Positions 6,274 through 13,419 are shown, counted from the stretch's first letter. The stretch: 14,932 nt of DNA from Christensenellaceae bacterium (GCA_020025205.1 JAHHSO010000033.1:1-14932); one strand, 5' to 3'. Notes: generated from the letters alone by a model not told the origin. Numbers and translations: made by a program.

Positions 6274-6934
6274 GCTTTTTCCCTCCAAAGAGCACGTCGT
6301 CCATATCATACAGTCCCGGTTCCGCTTTTGCTGCAAAGACTGCCGCACGAAGCGCCCCCAGTGCAAAGACCTCTCTGTTTTCGGCTCGATGTCTGATTTC
6401 CAGTTCCTCCCTGTTCCCAAAGAAATACGCCCGATGTTCCCCCGTTACCGTTCCGCCGCGCAGGGCGTGCAGCACGATTTCACCCGGTTTCTTTCTGTTG
6501 TCCAATGCTACGCCTCGATCCTTTTGGATACTTTGAGCCAGTGTCATTGCCGTTCCGCTGGGCGCATCCTTTTTCTGATTGTGGTGTGTCTCCACGATTT
6601 CCACGTCAAACGCTTCTCCAAGCATCTCGTTTGCACAGATGACAAGCTGACGCATTACCGCCGCACCAACAGAGAAATTGGCCGCCCAAACAATGGGCGC
6701 TTTTTTTGCCGCTTCCTCAATCTTATGTTTTTGATTTTCATCATAGCCCGTTGTGCCGATGACAAGCGGATGTTCTCCGCTTACTTCCAGCACCCTGTCG
6801 AGATTTTCCGGGCGCGAAAAGTCTAAAATGGCCTCTGCTGCGTTCAGATCCGCAGGTTCAAATCCTTCCTCCATCGCGCAGACAGCAGACAGTGCGCGCG
6901 CCATTTTTCCGCTTCCAATCCAAGCTATTTTCAA
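6257..6934 (-). CDS. dapB: 4-hydroxy-tetrahydrodipicolinate reductase (short form)
   Basis: NAD(P)H-dependent reduction that yields tetrahydrodipicolinate, the substrate of the DapH encoded next. The nucleotide-binding start MKIAWIGSGKMA (1-12), IGTTGY (59-64), ANFSVG (85-90) and the catalytic ETHHNQKKDAPSGTA (115-129) are present. At 225 residues it is shorter than the 250-270 of many DapBs because part of the N-terminal domain is condensed, as in other Clostridia. The start codon is TTG at 6934, supported by AGGAGGGG upstream; there is no ATG near. It is the first gene of a unit with dapH and the cotH-like gene, behind a promoter candidate at 7023-7052 and a folded leader. Confidence 0.95.
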   Translation of the reverse strand: MKIAWIGSGKMARALSAVCAMEEGFEPADLNAAEAILDFSRPENLDRVLEVSGEHPLVIGTTGYDENQKHKIEEAAKKAPIVWAANFSVGAAVMRQLVICANEMLGEAFDVEIVETHHNQKKDAPSGTAMTLAQSIQKDRGVALDNRKKPGEIVLHALRGGTVTGEHRAYFFGNREELEIRHRAENREVFALGALRAAVFAAKAEPGLYDMDDVLFGGKKRGRDC

Positions 6935-6952
6935 AAAAATTCCCCTCCTATC

Positions 6953-6998
6953 ATCGTTTTCCTCCCTATTCTTCCAGAACAGGAGATTTTTAAACGAT
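6953..6998 (-). promoter_or_regulatory. Imperfect stem-loop in the dapB leader
   Basis: Outer arms ATCGTTT and AAACGAT (7 bp) enclose further pairing of CTCCT with AGGGAG (one bulge) and GTTCT with AGAAT around a GGA loop. The structure ends 3 nt before the dapB ribosome binding site (6949-6942). It does not resemble the much longer lysine riboswitch. It may modulate translation from the TTG start, or simply be a leader hairpin. Confidence 0.35.
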
Positions 6999-7022
6999 CA
7001 TCGAAGGGGAAAATGATATTTT

Positions 7023-7052
7023 ATTATATGCCGTCAGGCGTCATCCTTTTAA
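7023..7052 (-). promoter_or_regulatory. Candidate promoter of dapB-dapH-cotH (TTAAAA-N18-TATAAT)
   Basis: A perfect -10 TATAAT (7028-7023) with TTAAAA (7052-7047) 18 nt upstream; the -35 matches 4 of 6 consensus bases. Predicted start of transcription is near 7016, giving a leader of about 80 nt. It lies just after the purD stop codon, and no terminator for purD is visible before it, so read-through from purD is possible. Confidence 0.55.
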
Positions 7053-7060
7053 ATGCTTAT

Positions 7061-8320
7061 TCAGACTCTGCCAATATCAGTGCGCATGTGTGCACCTTCA
7101 AAATGAATGCATTTTGCTGCATCGTAAGCATTTTCAATCGCCTTTTCGAGGTCTTCGCCGGAAGCCGTCACGCCCAAAACGCGCCCGCCAGCTGTAACAA
7201 ATCCCTCTTCCGTCTTCTTCGTACCCGCATGATAGACAAACGCGCCGCGCTTCTGTGCCTCTTCCAGCCCGGAAATCAGCTTGCCGCCCTCATACTTTCC
7301 GGGATAGCCGCCGCTTGCCAGCACGATGCAGGCCGCCGCGCCGTCTTTCCAGCGAATCTCTTCGTCTGCCAGACGCTGTTCGCGCACAGCGCGCATGATG
7401 GACAGCAGGTCGCTTTCAAGCAGCGGCAGAATGGCCTGCGTCTCCGGATCACCAAAGCGTGCGTTGTACTCGACGACCTTCGGCCCGTTCTCCGTCAGCA
7501 TCAAGCCGACATACAAAACGCCTTTAAACTCGATGCCTTCTGCATTCATTGCCTGAAGTGTCGGAACAAGAATTTCCCTTTCCGTGCGCTCGGCAATTTC
7601 TGTCGTGTACAGCGGGCTTGGAGCAAACGCGCCCATGCCGCCCGTGTTGGGGCCTCGATTGCCATCGAACACGCGCTTATGATCCTGACTGGAACGCATG
7701 GGAACGATGGTCTTGCCGTCGCAAAAACACAGAACCGTCACTTCCGGGCCCACCATGCACTCTTCAATCAGCACGCGTGCCCCGCTCTTGCCAAAGCGGC
7801 CATTCTCCATCATGTCTACGACAGCCTGTTTGGCTTCTTCAATCGTAGCCGCCACGACAACGCCCTTGCCCAGCGCAAGACCATCTGCCTTGACGACGAT
7901 AGGTGCCTTTTCTTTCTCCAGATAGGCAAGCGCCGCATCCATATCGTCAAATACTTCACTTCTGGCCGTAGGAATTCCGTATTTTTTCATCAGGTTTTTG
8001 GAAAACACCTTGCTGGCTTCCATCTGTGCCGCCTTGGCGCTTGGCCCGAAAGCCGGAATGCCTGCTGCCTCCAGGGTATCCACGCAGCCCAGTGCCAATG
8101 GGTCATCCGGCGTCACGCAGACAAAATCCACCGCCTCACGCTTGGCCAGCGCAACAATGCCGTCCATATCCGTCGCCTTCACATCAGGAATACAGCGCGC
8201 AATCTGCGCAATCCCCGCGTTGCCCGGCGCACACAGGATTTCATCAACGTCTTTTGATTCCGCAAGTTTTTTGCAAACAGCGTGTTCTCTTCCGCCGCCG
8301 CCGATAACCAGTACCTTCAT
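7061..8320 (-). CDS. purD: Phosphoribosylamine-glycine ligase (GAR synthetase)
   Basis: ATP-grasp enzyme that joins glycine to 5-phosphoribosylamine, the second step of IMP synthesis. It has the N-terminal GGGGREHAV (7-15), the ATP-grasp loop KADGLALGKGV (144-154), HKRVFDGNRGPNTGGMGA and the metal/ATP segment EYNARFGDPETQ. The length of 419 aa is normal. The ATG at 8320 is the start, with AAGGAG 5 nt upstream; the open frame upstream of it is not conserved. Although it follows purH, it is separated from it by a strong terminator and has its own promoter, so it can be expressed apart from the purE-purH genes. Confidence 0.97.
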   Translation of the reverse strand: MKVLVIGGGGREHAVCKKLAESKDVDEILCAPGNAGIAQIARCIPDVKATDMDGIVALAKREAVDFVCVTPDDPLALGCVDTLEAAGIPAFGPSAKAAQMEASKVFSKNLMKKYGIPTARSEVFDDMDAALAYLEKEKAPIVVKADGLALGKGVVVAATIEEAKQAVVDMMENGRFGKSGARVLIEECMVGPEVTVLCFCDGKTIVPMRSSQDHKRVFDGNRGPNTGGMGAFAPSPLYTTEIAERTEREILVPTLQAMNAEGIEFKGVLYVGLMLTENGPKVVEYNARFGDPETQAILPLLESDLLSIMRAVREQRLADEEIRWKDGAAACIVLASGGYPGKYEGGKLISGLEEAQKRGAFVYHAGTKKTEEGFVTAGGRVLGVTASGEDLEKAIENAYDAAKCIHFEGAHMRTDIGRV

Positions 8321-8362
8321 GGTAACTCCTTCCTGTACTCTGCACTTTTGCACAATGAAACT

Positions 8363-8391
8363 TTTATAGAAAAGAGGAAACGATCGTTCAA
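8363..8391 (-). promoter_or_regulatory. Candidate purD promoter (TTGAAC-N17-TATAAA)
   Basis: -35 TTGAAC (8391-8386), 17-nt spacer and -10 TATAAA (8368-8363), giving a start near 8356 and a leader of about 36 nt. The -35 region lies in the near-palindrome GAACGATCGTTT. No CCGAAC-type PurBox is visible nearby. It sits between the purH terminator and purD, which makes it functionally likely. Confidence 0.65.
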
Positions 8392-8419
8392 AGCTGCCTG
8401 AGAATGAGTATTGAATGAT

Positions 8420-8459
8420 AAAAACAGCGCCTTACCGCCTTTCCGGCAGCAAGGCGCTG
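8420..8459 (-). terminator. Rho-independent terminator after purH
   Basis: A 15-bp stem (CAGCGCCTT/AAGGCGCTG plus six inner pairs, two of them G-U) closed by a GGAAA loop and followed directly by TTTTT, 7 nt after the purH stop. It is the strongest terminator in the window. On the other strand the hairpin is followed by A's, so it acts in one direction. It ends the purE-purH transcript and isolates purD. Confidence 0.92.
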
Positions 8460-8466
8460 AAAAAAA

Positions 8467-10017
8467 TCAGTGCTTGAAGTGGCGCATGCCGGTAAATACC
8501 ATGGCAATGCCATACTTATTGCAGGCATCAATGGAGTCCTGATCGCGGACGCTTCCGCCCGGCTGAATGATGCAGGCAATGCCCGCCTCAGCGCAGGCCT
8601 TCACGCAGTCATCAAACGGGAAGAACGCATCGCTGGCCAGCGCCGCGCCCTTGACCTTCTCGCCGCTGCGCTCAATAGCCATCTGCGTGGACCAGATGCG
8701 GTTGACCTGCCCCGGTCCAATGCCCAGGCTCTGATGATTCTTGGCAATGGCAATGCCGTTGGACTTGGCATGCTTCACAAGCTTCCAGGCCATCAGCAAA
8801 TCCTGCATTTGTTCCTCGGTCGGTGCCTTTTCAGTCACAACGCGGAGGGTGTTCTCGTCATCGAGCAGCTTGTCATCAACTTCCTGCACCAGCAGACCGC
8901 CCGCCACTTTGCGCATAATGCGTTCACCCTTTGGATATGCGCGAATCGTGGTATCCAATTCAAGCAGACGCAGATTTTTCTTCTTTTCAAGAATTGCCAG
9001 CGCCTCATCGGTAAACTTGGGCGCCACGATGATCTCCAGGAAGATCTTGGCCATCTGCTCCGCTGTAGCTGCATCGACCGTGCCATTGGTGACGACAATG
9101 CCGCCAAAAACGCTGACCGGGTCTGCTTCATAAGCCAGACGATATGCCTCGCTGACGGACGGATTCACGCCCACGCCGCAGGGGTTGCCATGCTTAACGG
9201 CTACAACTGCCGTTTCCTCAAACTCTCGCAGGAGTTCCAGCGCGCCGTTTGTATCGTTGATATTGTTGTAAGACAGCTCCTTGCCATGCAGCTGACGAGC
9301 CGCCGGCAGCGTTCCTGCCACATCGCCCAGATCGCGATAGAAAGCTGCCTTCTGATGCGGGTTCTCGCCGTAACGCATGTCCTGCACCTTTTCAAAGGTC
9401 ACAGTCAAATTCTCCGGGAACTCGATTTCATCTTCAAGCTGGCTGCGCAGATACTGCTGAATCATGCAGTCATACTGAGCCGTATGCTCAAAAACCTTGT
9501 ACTGCAGGCGGCGTTTCGTCTTCAAAGACACATCGCCCGTCTCTTCCAGCTCATTCATCACAGCATCATAATCTGCCGGATCAATGATAACCACAACATC
9601 CTGCGCATTCTTTGCCGCAGCGCGGAGCATCGTCGGGCCGCCGATATCGATGTTCTCAATCGCGTCTTCAAACGTCACGCCGGGCTTTTCGATGGTCTGG
9701 CGGAACGGATAGAGATTGATAACCACAAGGTCGATCGGCTCAACGCCCAGCTTTTCCAGTTGAGCCATGTGCTCTGGATTGCTGCGAACAGCCAGAAGAC
9801 CCGCATGAATCATCGGATGAAGCGTCTTGACACGTCCGTCCAGGCACTCCGGGAAACCCGTTACATCGCTCACACCAGTCACCGGAATGCCTGCATCGGC
9901 AATCGCCTTCATGGTTCCACCGGTGGAGAGCAGGGTCACGCCATTGTCCGCCAGCCGGCGGGCCAGATCCACAATACCGGTCTTATCCGATACGCTCAGA
10001 ATCGCACGCTTAATCAT
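8467..10017 (-). CDS. purH: Bifunctional AICAR formyltransferase / IMP cyclohydrolase
   Basis: Carries out the last two steps of IMP synthesis: formylation of AICAR with 10-formyl-THF and ring closure. The N-terminal cyclohydrolase part shows LLSTGGT (29-35), DGRVKTLHPMIHAGLL (60-74) and NIDIGGPTMLRAAAKN (122-137). The formyltransferase part shows RYGENPHQ (215-222), SYNNINDTNGA (249-259) and the catalytic KHGNPCGVG (275-283), and it ends with FTGMRHFKH as usual. Length 516 aa is typical. The ATG at 10017 has a GAGGG-type SD. It follows the GNAT gene by 44 nt, so it may be read from the purE promoter and from the GNAT promoter, and it is closed by the terminator at 8420-8459. Confidence 0.97.
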   Translation of the reverse strand: MIKRAILSVSDKTGIVDLARRLADNGVTLLSTGGTMKAIADAGIPVTGVSDVTGFPECLDGRVKTLHPMIHAGLLAVRSNPEHMAQLEKLGVEPIDLVVINLYPFRQTIEKPGVTFEDAIENIDIGGPTMLRAAAKNAQDVVVIIDPADYDAVMNELEETGDVSLKTKRRLQYKVFEHTAQYDCMIQQYLRSQLEDEIEFPENLTVTFEKVQDMRYGENPHQKAAFYRDLGDVAGTLPAARQLHGKELSYNNINDTNGALELLREFEETAVVAVKHGNPCGVGVNPSVSEAYRLAYEADPVSVFGGIVVTNGTVDAATAEQMAKIFLEIIVAPKFTDEALAILEKKKNLRLLELDTTIRAYPKGERIMRKVAGGLLVQEVDDKLLDDENTLRVVTEKAPTEEQMQDLLMAWKLVKHAKSNGIAIAKNHQSLGIGPGQVNRIWSTQMAIERSGEKVKGAALASDAFFPFDDCVKACAEAGIACIIQPGGSVRDQDSIDACNKYGIAMVFTGMRHFKH

Positions 10018-10061
10018 GTGTTTTCCCTCTCTTCTGAATCAAGCAGCCCCGAAACCGTGCC

Positions 10062-10877
10062 TTACAGATCCCGTCCCAGCAGGTATTCCTCTGTACGCAC
10101 CCATTCAAAGCCTGCACGTTTAAAGAACTTCATTGCGCTGGCATTTCTGCGTACAGCGCGTGCAACCATGTACGGCACCTGCATCCGAATCAGCTGTGTA
10201 ACTGCTTCATCCACAAGGCCGCTGGCTACGCCGCGTCCCCGCCACTTGGGTTCCACGCAAACCATTTCCAGCGCAGCTTCGTTTTGCGAGCCAGTCACAA
10301 GGATCTGTCCCACAAAGTCGCTTCCGTAATACAGGGCCTTGGCAATGAACACAGGCCCTCTCATGCGCTCTTCCAGCCATTCGCTGGCATGTTCCACGCA
10401 GCCATACTCCTTCAGGCTCAGGAGAAACTCTTCGCGTCTGGTGCGGGTGCGCAGATCAACATCAATGCTCTTTGTCCCCACGGGGATATAATTGCGCCGC
10501 CGATTATTGGGATCCTTCGGCGAATTATATACAAAGAGTTCCGTTCCATCGTAATCGTCAAACCCCATGCGGGTAAAGTACTCGCGGCGCTTTACATCGT
10601 CAATCGCGCAGCGGGTATACAGCCGGGCATTCAACCCGCCTTCTTCGTCTTTAATGCGTTCTGCACGCGCACAAAGTGCGCCATACAGCGTGTCCCTTGC
10701 CATCGGATGCGCATTCATCGTCATCTCGATATCAAGAGGCCTGTCGGCCAGCATCATTTTAACGACTTTGTATTCAAGGCCGCCCTGCCCAATTTCAACG
10801 CCCGCATCATCAATGATGACAAAGCTGTTCTCGCGCAGTGCTCCGCCTACCCCTCTGACGGGCTGATAAATTCTCAT
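10062..10877 (-). CDS. Tandem GNAT-family N-acetyltransferase inside the pur cluster
   Basis: 271 residues with two GNAT-like halves. The C-terminal half has a clear motif A, VEPKWRGRGVASGLV (208-222), which binds acyl-CoA, and motif B, NASAMKFFKRAGF (245-257). The N-terminal half keeps a degenerate GNAT end, REYFTRMGF (98-106), without a recognisable acyl-CoA loop, so probably only the second half is catalytic. The substrate is unknown. I choose the ATG at 10877; its SD (AAGGG) is about 14 nt away and weak, with a GGAGG further off, so the start is less certain than elsewhere. It sits between purN (81 nt) and purH (44 nt), has its own promoter overlapping the purN stop, and is not a known purine gene. 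Confidence 0.85.
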   Translation of the reverse strand: MRIYQPVRGVGGALRENSFVIIDDAGVEIGQGGLEYKVVKMMLADRPLDIEMTMNAHPMARDTLYGALCARAERIKDEEGGLNARLYTRCAIDDVKRREYFTRMGFDDYDGTELFVYNSPKDPNNRRRNYIPVGTKSIDVDLRTRTRREEFLLSLKEYGCVEHASEWLEERMRGPVFIAKALYYGSDFVGQILVTGSQNEAALEMVCVEPKWRGRGVASGLVDEAVTQLIRMQVPYMVARAVRRNASAMKFFKRAGFEWVRTEEYLLGRDL

Positions 10878-10940
10878 AGTTAAAAGACACCCTTCATTCC
10901 TCCGGCCAATACGCTCACATTTGCGCTCAGCCGGGATTGG

Positions 10941-10973
10941 ATACATGTGAACACTTTATTATAGCACATGTAT
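10941..10973 (-). promoter_or_regulatory. Perfect 9-bp dyad spanning the GNAT promoter (candidate operator)
   Basis: ATACATGTG (10973-10965) and CACATGTAT (10949-10941) form a perfect inverted repeat with a 15-nt spacer that contains the -10 box. The arms include the palindromic core ACATGT. Relative to the predicted start it spans about -22 to +11, the position expected for a repressor site that blocks RNA polymerase. No T-tract follows, so it is not a standard terminator. One arm lies in the last codons of purN. Confidence 0.55.
10958..10968 (-). promoter_or_regulatory. Extended -10 promoter for the GNAT gene (TGTGCTATAAT)
   Basis: A perfect TATAAT (10963-10958) preceded by TGTGC, the TRTGn extension used by Gram-positive promoters with weak -35 boxes. 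I see only about 3 of 6 matches at the -35 (TAGATG, 18 nt upstream). It overlaps the TAA stop of purN. Predicted start near 10951, leader about 74 nt. Confidence 0.6.
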
Positions 10974-11579
10974 GCGTCTTCCATCTACTCCTAATTTTCC
11001 CGCACAGTAAAGTCTGACGCTTTCCGGGAGAATTTCGTGCTCCACGGACAGAACACGCGCCGCCAGCGTATCCGGCGTGTCTCCTTCAAGAACGGGCACG
11101 CTCTTTTGAAGAATGATGCCGCCATGATCCACCTGCTCATCTACAAAGTGGGTTGTCGCGCCGGAAATCTTGGCGCCGTAGGCCAGAACAGCTTCATGCA
11201 CATGATGGCCGTACATGCCCGTACCGCAGAACGCAGGAATGAGCGCCGGATGAATGTTGATGATCCGGTGCTCATAGGCTTTGACGATCTGGCTGCCAAC
11301 AATCGGCAGGTAGCCCGCCAAAACGACAAGCTCTGCCTGCGCCTCACGGAGCTTTTCGAGAATCGCATCGTTGAATGCCTCTGTGCTTCCCGCCTGCTTC
11401 TTGCTCACAAAGGCTGCCGGAATGCCGTGTTTGCGCGCACGTTCCAAAGCATATGCTTTGGATGCGTTGGACAGCACCATCACGATCTCTCCGTCAATCG
11501 TCCCCGATTCCACGGCGTCAATCAGCGCCTGTAAATTGGTGCCGCCGCCGGAGCAGAGGACTGCAATCCTCGTTTTCAC
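10959..11579 (-). CDS. purN: Phosphoribosylglycinamide formyltransferase (10-formyl-THF dependent)
   Basis: Third step of IMP synthesis, formylating GAR with 10-formyl-THF. 206 residues with LCSGGGTNLQALI (8-20), the catalytic INIHPALIP (Asn108, His110) and DHGGIILQ with Asp151, the normal Asn-His-Asp set. The start is GTG at 11579, which overlaps the purM stop as GTGA (4 nt); only a weak AAAGG lies upstream, so translation is probably coupled to purM. Its last codons carry the extended -10 promoter and one dyad arm of the next gene. Confidence 0.96.
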   Translation of the reverse strand: MKTRIAVLCSGGGTNLQALIDAVESGTIDGEIVMVLSNASKAYALERARKHGIPAAFVSKKQAGSTEAFNDAILEKLREAQAELVVLAGYLPIVGSQIVKAYEHRIINIHPALIPAFCGTGMYGHHVHEAVLAYGAKISGATTHFVDEQVDHGGIILQKSVPVLEGDTPDTLAARVLSVEHEILPESVRLYCAGKLGVDGRRIHVL

Positions 11580-12610
11580 TTCAGAACCAGCCTTTCGCCG
11601 TCTTCGCCGGTCTTTTCAACCGTGCCGATGCGGTAAGCCTTTTCTCCATTCTCTTCAAGAACAGCCATCAGCTTGTCGGCTTCTTCCGAACGGACAGCAA
11701 AAACCATGCCGATACCCATGTTGAAAGTATTGAATGCCTGTCTGTCGCCCAGTCCGCCCATCTTCTGCAGCTCGGTGAATACCGGCAGAACCGGCCATGT
11801 TCCACGCTCAATGTGCGCAGACAGTCCGTCAGGCAAGATGCGCGGAATGTTCTCTATAAAGCCGCCGCCAGTGATATGGGCGATGCCGTGCACGTCGCAT
11901 GCCTTGCATGCAGCCAGTGCGGGCTTGACATAAATGCGGGTCGGCTGAAGCAGGGTTTCGCCCCAGCTCTTTCCGCCGAATGCTTCAACCGGCGCGTTGA
12001 GGTCACGCTCTTGTGTCAAAACCAGCTTGCGAACCAGAGAGTAGCCGTTGGAATGGACGCCGGAAGATGCAATGCCCACCAGCACGTCCCCTTCAGCCAC
12101 ACGCTCGCCGGAGATGGACTTTTCCCTGTCTACCAATCCCACGGTGAAGCCGGCCAGATCGTACTCGCCTGCCGGATAGAAGTCCGGCATTTCAGCCGTT
12201 TCGCCGCCGATCAGCGCACATCCTGCCTGACGGCATCCGTCCGCCACGCCCGAAACAATCTGCTCCACCTTCATGGGATCGAGATAGCCGGTTGCGATGT
12301 AGTCCAGAAAGATCAGCGGACGGGCACCCTGGCAGACAACGTCATTGACGCACATGGCCACGCAGTCGATGCCAACCGTGTCATGCTTGTCCATCAGGAA
12401 AGCCAACTTGAGCTTGGTGCCCACGCCATCCGTGCCAGCAACAAGCACCGGCTTTTCAAGTCCCGCATCTTCAATGGAATAAAATCCCCCGAAAGACCCC
12501 AGGCCGCCCAGCACATGCTCGTCGAAAGTGGTCTTCACGTGCTGCTTCATGCGCTTAACTGCTTCATAGCCGCGCTCCACATCGACACCTGCATCCTTAT
12601 AGGTAATCAT
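11576..12610 (-). CDS. purM: Phosphoribosylformylglycinamidine cyclo-ligase (AIR synthetase)
   Basis: ATP-dependent ring closure of FGAM to AIR, the substrate of the PurE step. 344 residues, the usual length, with VAGTDGVGTKLKLA (57-70), AMCVNDVVCQGARPLIFLDY (85-104), GGETAEMPDFY (135-145) and GVHSNGYSLVRK. The frame is open upstream, but the ATG at 12610 fits the family start and has GGAGGG 6 nt before it. It follows purE by 13 nt and overlaps purN by 4 nt, a compact operon. Confidence 0.97.
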   Translation of the reverse strand: MITYKDAGVDVERGYEAVKRMKQHVKTTFDEHVLGGLGSFGGFYSIEDAGLEKPVLVAGTDGVGTKLKLAFLMDKHDTVGIDCVAMCVNDVVCQGARPLIFLDYIATGYLDPMKVEQIVSGVADGCRQAGCALIGGETAEMPDFYPAGEYDLAGFTVGLVDREKSISGERVAEGDVLVGIASSGVHSNGYSLVRKLVLTQERDLNAPVEAFGGKSWGETLLQPTRIYVKPALAACKACDVHGIAHITGGGFIENIPRILPDGLSAHIERGTWPVLPVFTELQKMGGLGDRQAFNTFNMGIGMVFAVRSEEADKLMAVLEENGEKAYRIGTVEKTGEDGERLVLK

Positions 12611-12623
12611 ATGCGTCCCTCCG

Positions 12624-13112
12624 TTACAGTTCTTCTGCGATTTTTGCGTCGTCCGCTTCAATGGCCTGAGCCATCTTCACGCGATGTGCATCCAGTTTCT
12701 CCTGCAGTTCCGGATACTTGACAGACAAAATCTGTGCCGCCAGATAGGCCGCGTTATCGCCGCCTCCCACAGCCACCGTTGCCACCGGAATGCCCGCAGG
12801 CATCTGCACTGTGGACAGAAGGGAATCCAAACCATCCATGAAAGAGGATTTAATCGGAATGCCAATCACCGGCAGCGTCGTGTGTCCAGCGATCACGCCA
12901 GCCAGATGCGCGGCCTTGCCCGCCGCAGCAATCAGAACTTCAAAGCCATTCTCACGCGCATGGTCGGCAAATGCTGCCACCTTCTCCGGTGTTCTGTGTG
13001 CGCTGGCAACATGCACTTCAACCTCAATGTCGAACGTGCGCAGCACTTCGACACAGCCCTTCAGAGAGGGCCAGTCACTCTTGGACCCCATAATCAAAGC
13101 AGCCTTAGGCAT
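12624..13112 (-). CDS. purE: N5-carboxyaminoimidazole ribonucleotide mutase (class I PurE)
   Basis: Converts N5-CAIR to CAIR. 162 residues with MGSKSDW (8-14), SAHRTPEK (37-44), AAAGKAAHLAGVIAG (62-76) with His69, and QMPAGIPVATVAVG (103-116). The retained His39 and His69 fit class I, which usually needs PurK; no purK is in the window. I choose the ATG at 13112 with GGAGGT 9 nt upstream; a GTG nine bases earlier abuts the SD and is unsuitable. It is the first gene of the pur transcript, behind a strong promoter with a short leader and one PurBox. Confidence 0.97.
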   Translation of the reverse strand: MPKAALIMGSKSDWPSLKGCVEVLRTFDIEVEVHVASAHRTPEKVAAFADHARENGFEVLIAAAGKAAHLAGVIAGHTTLPVIGIPIKSSFMDGLDSLLSTVQMPAGIPVATVAVGGGDNAAYLAAQILSVKYPELQEKLDAHRVKMAQAIEADDAKIAEEL

Positions 13113-13145
13113 ACGCTTCACACCTCCATTGTTTCTACTCTTTGA

Positions 13146-13174
13146 ATTATATCAAGGGGGACGTCCGTTTTCAA
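13146..13174 (-). promoter_or_regulatory. Sigma-A promoter of the purE operon (TTGAAA-N17-TATAAT, extended -10)
   Basis: -35 TTGAAA (13174-13169), a 17-nt spacer and a perfect -10 TATAAT (13151-13146) preceded by TGA, an extended -10. Predicted start near 13139, leaving a leader of about 27 nt, too short for a purine riboswitch. Control should therefore be at initiation, in keeping with the PurBox upstream. Confidence 0.85.
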
Positions 13175-13209
13175 TCCAAATCACAATCTTTAATTGAATA
13201 TTTTTTTAA

Positions 13210-13222
13210 AATGTTCGGTTAT
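13210..13222 (-). promoter_or_regulatory. PurBox (predicted PurR-binding site)
   Basis: The minus strand reads ATAACCGAACATT, an exact match to the PurBox consensus AWWWCCGAACWWT known from Bacillus and Lactococcus PurR. Its core lies about 76-77 bases upstream of the predicted purE transcription start. I see no second CCGAAC or GTTCGG in this gap, unlike the paired boxes of Bacillus; a single box near -76 resembles the Lactococcus pattern, where PurR activates. Confidence 0.75.
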
Positions 13223-13386
13223 TTGACCCATTGTCTGTATTTTCGAGTTCTCCTCTGCACGCCAATCAGAAAAAACACGTACATTTGTATGGAGTTTTTT
13301 TAGTTTGTTTATCTTTCATCTGTCCCGGCCGCCGTCTTTGCTCTTTTTCCGGCCTTTTCTTGTTGTTTTCAGCTTCTCTTTTCAAC
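13223..13386 (-). other. AT-rich untranslated DNA upstream of the PurBox
   Basis: Part of the only gap longer than 300 bases (13113-13419). Apart from the terminator, PurBox and purE promoter it holds no supported gene. The DNA is AT-rich with A and T runs; weak pairings such as AAAAAAC/GTTTTTT near 13270-13300 and GGCCG/CGGCC near 13325-13355 are visible but not convincing. Short open frames here have no recognisable product. Confidence 0.6.
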
Positions 13387-13414
13387 AAAAAGCGCTTCCG
13401 CAATGCAGAAGCGC
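13387..13414 (-). terminator. Rho-independent terminator after the GMP-synthase-like gene
   Basis: A 10-bp stem GCGCTTCTGC/GCGGAAGCGC (one G-U pair) with an ATT loop, followed by TTTTTG, starting about 5 nt after the stop codon. It separates the upstream gene from the purE operon. Confidence 0.85.
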
Positions 13415-13419
13415 CGATT

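Noticed and set aside
6935..7060. Lysine riboswitch (L box) upstream of dapB
   Set aside because: The leader is about 80 nt, while the lysine aptamer needs roughly 170 nt; its conserved blocks are not seen.
7013..8257. 414-codon plus-strand open frame opposite purD
   Set aside because: In register with purD codons and without a recognisable product.
8470..10329. 619-codon plus-strand open frame opposite purH and part of the GNAT gene
   Set aside because: In register with purH; the same codon-bias effect, and purH is certain.
11375..12721. 448-codon plus-strand open frame opposite purM
   Set aside because: In register with purM; a codon-bias artefact.
13113..13121. GTG start nine bases upstream of the purE ATG
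   Set aside because: It abuts the GGAGGT sequence, leaving no spacing; the ATG at 13112 fits the family N-terminus.
13113..13139. Purine riboswitch in the purE leader
   Set aside because: The predicted leader is only about 27 nt, too short for the purine aptamer, and no aptamer-like three-way junction is visible in the gap.
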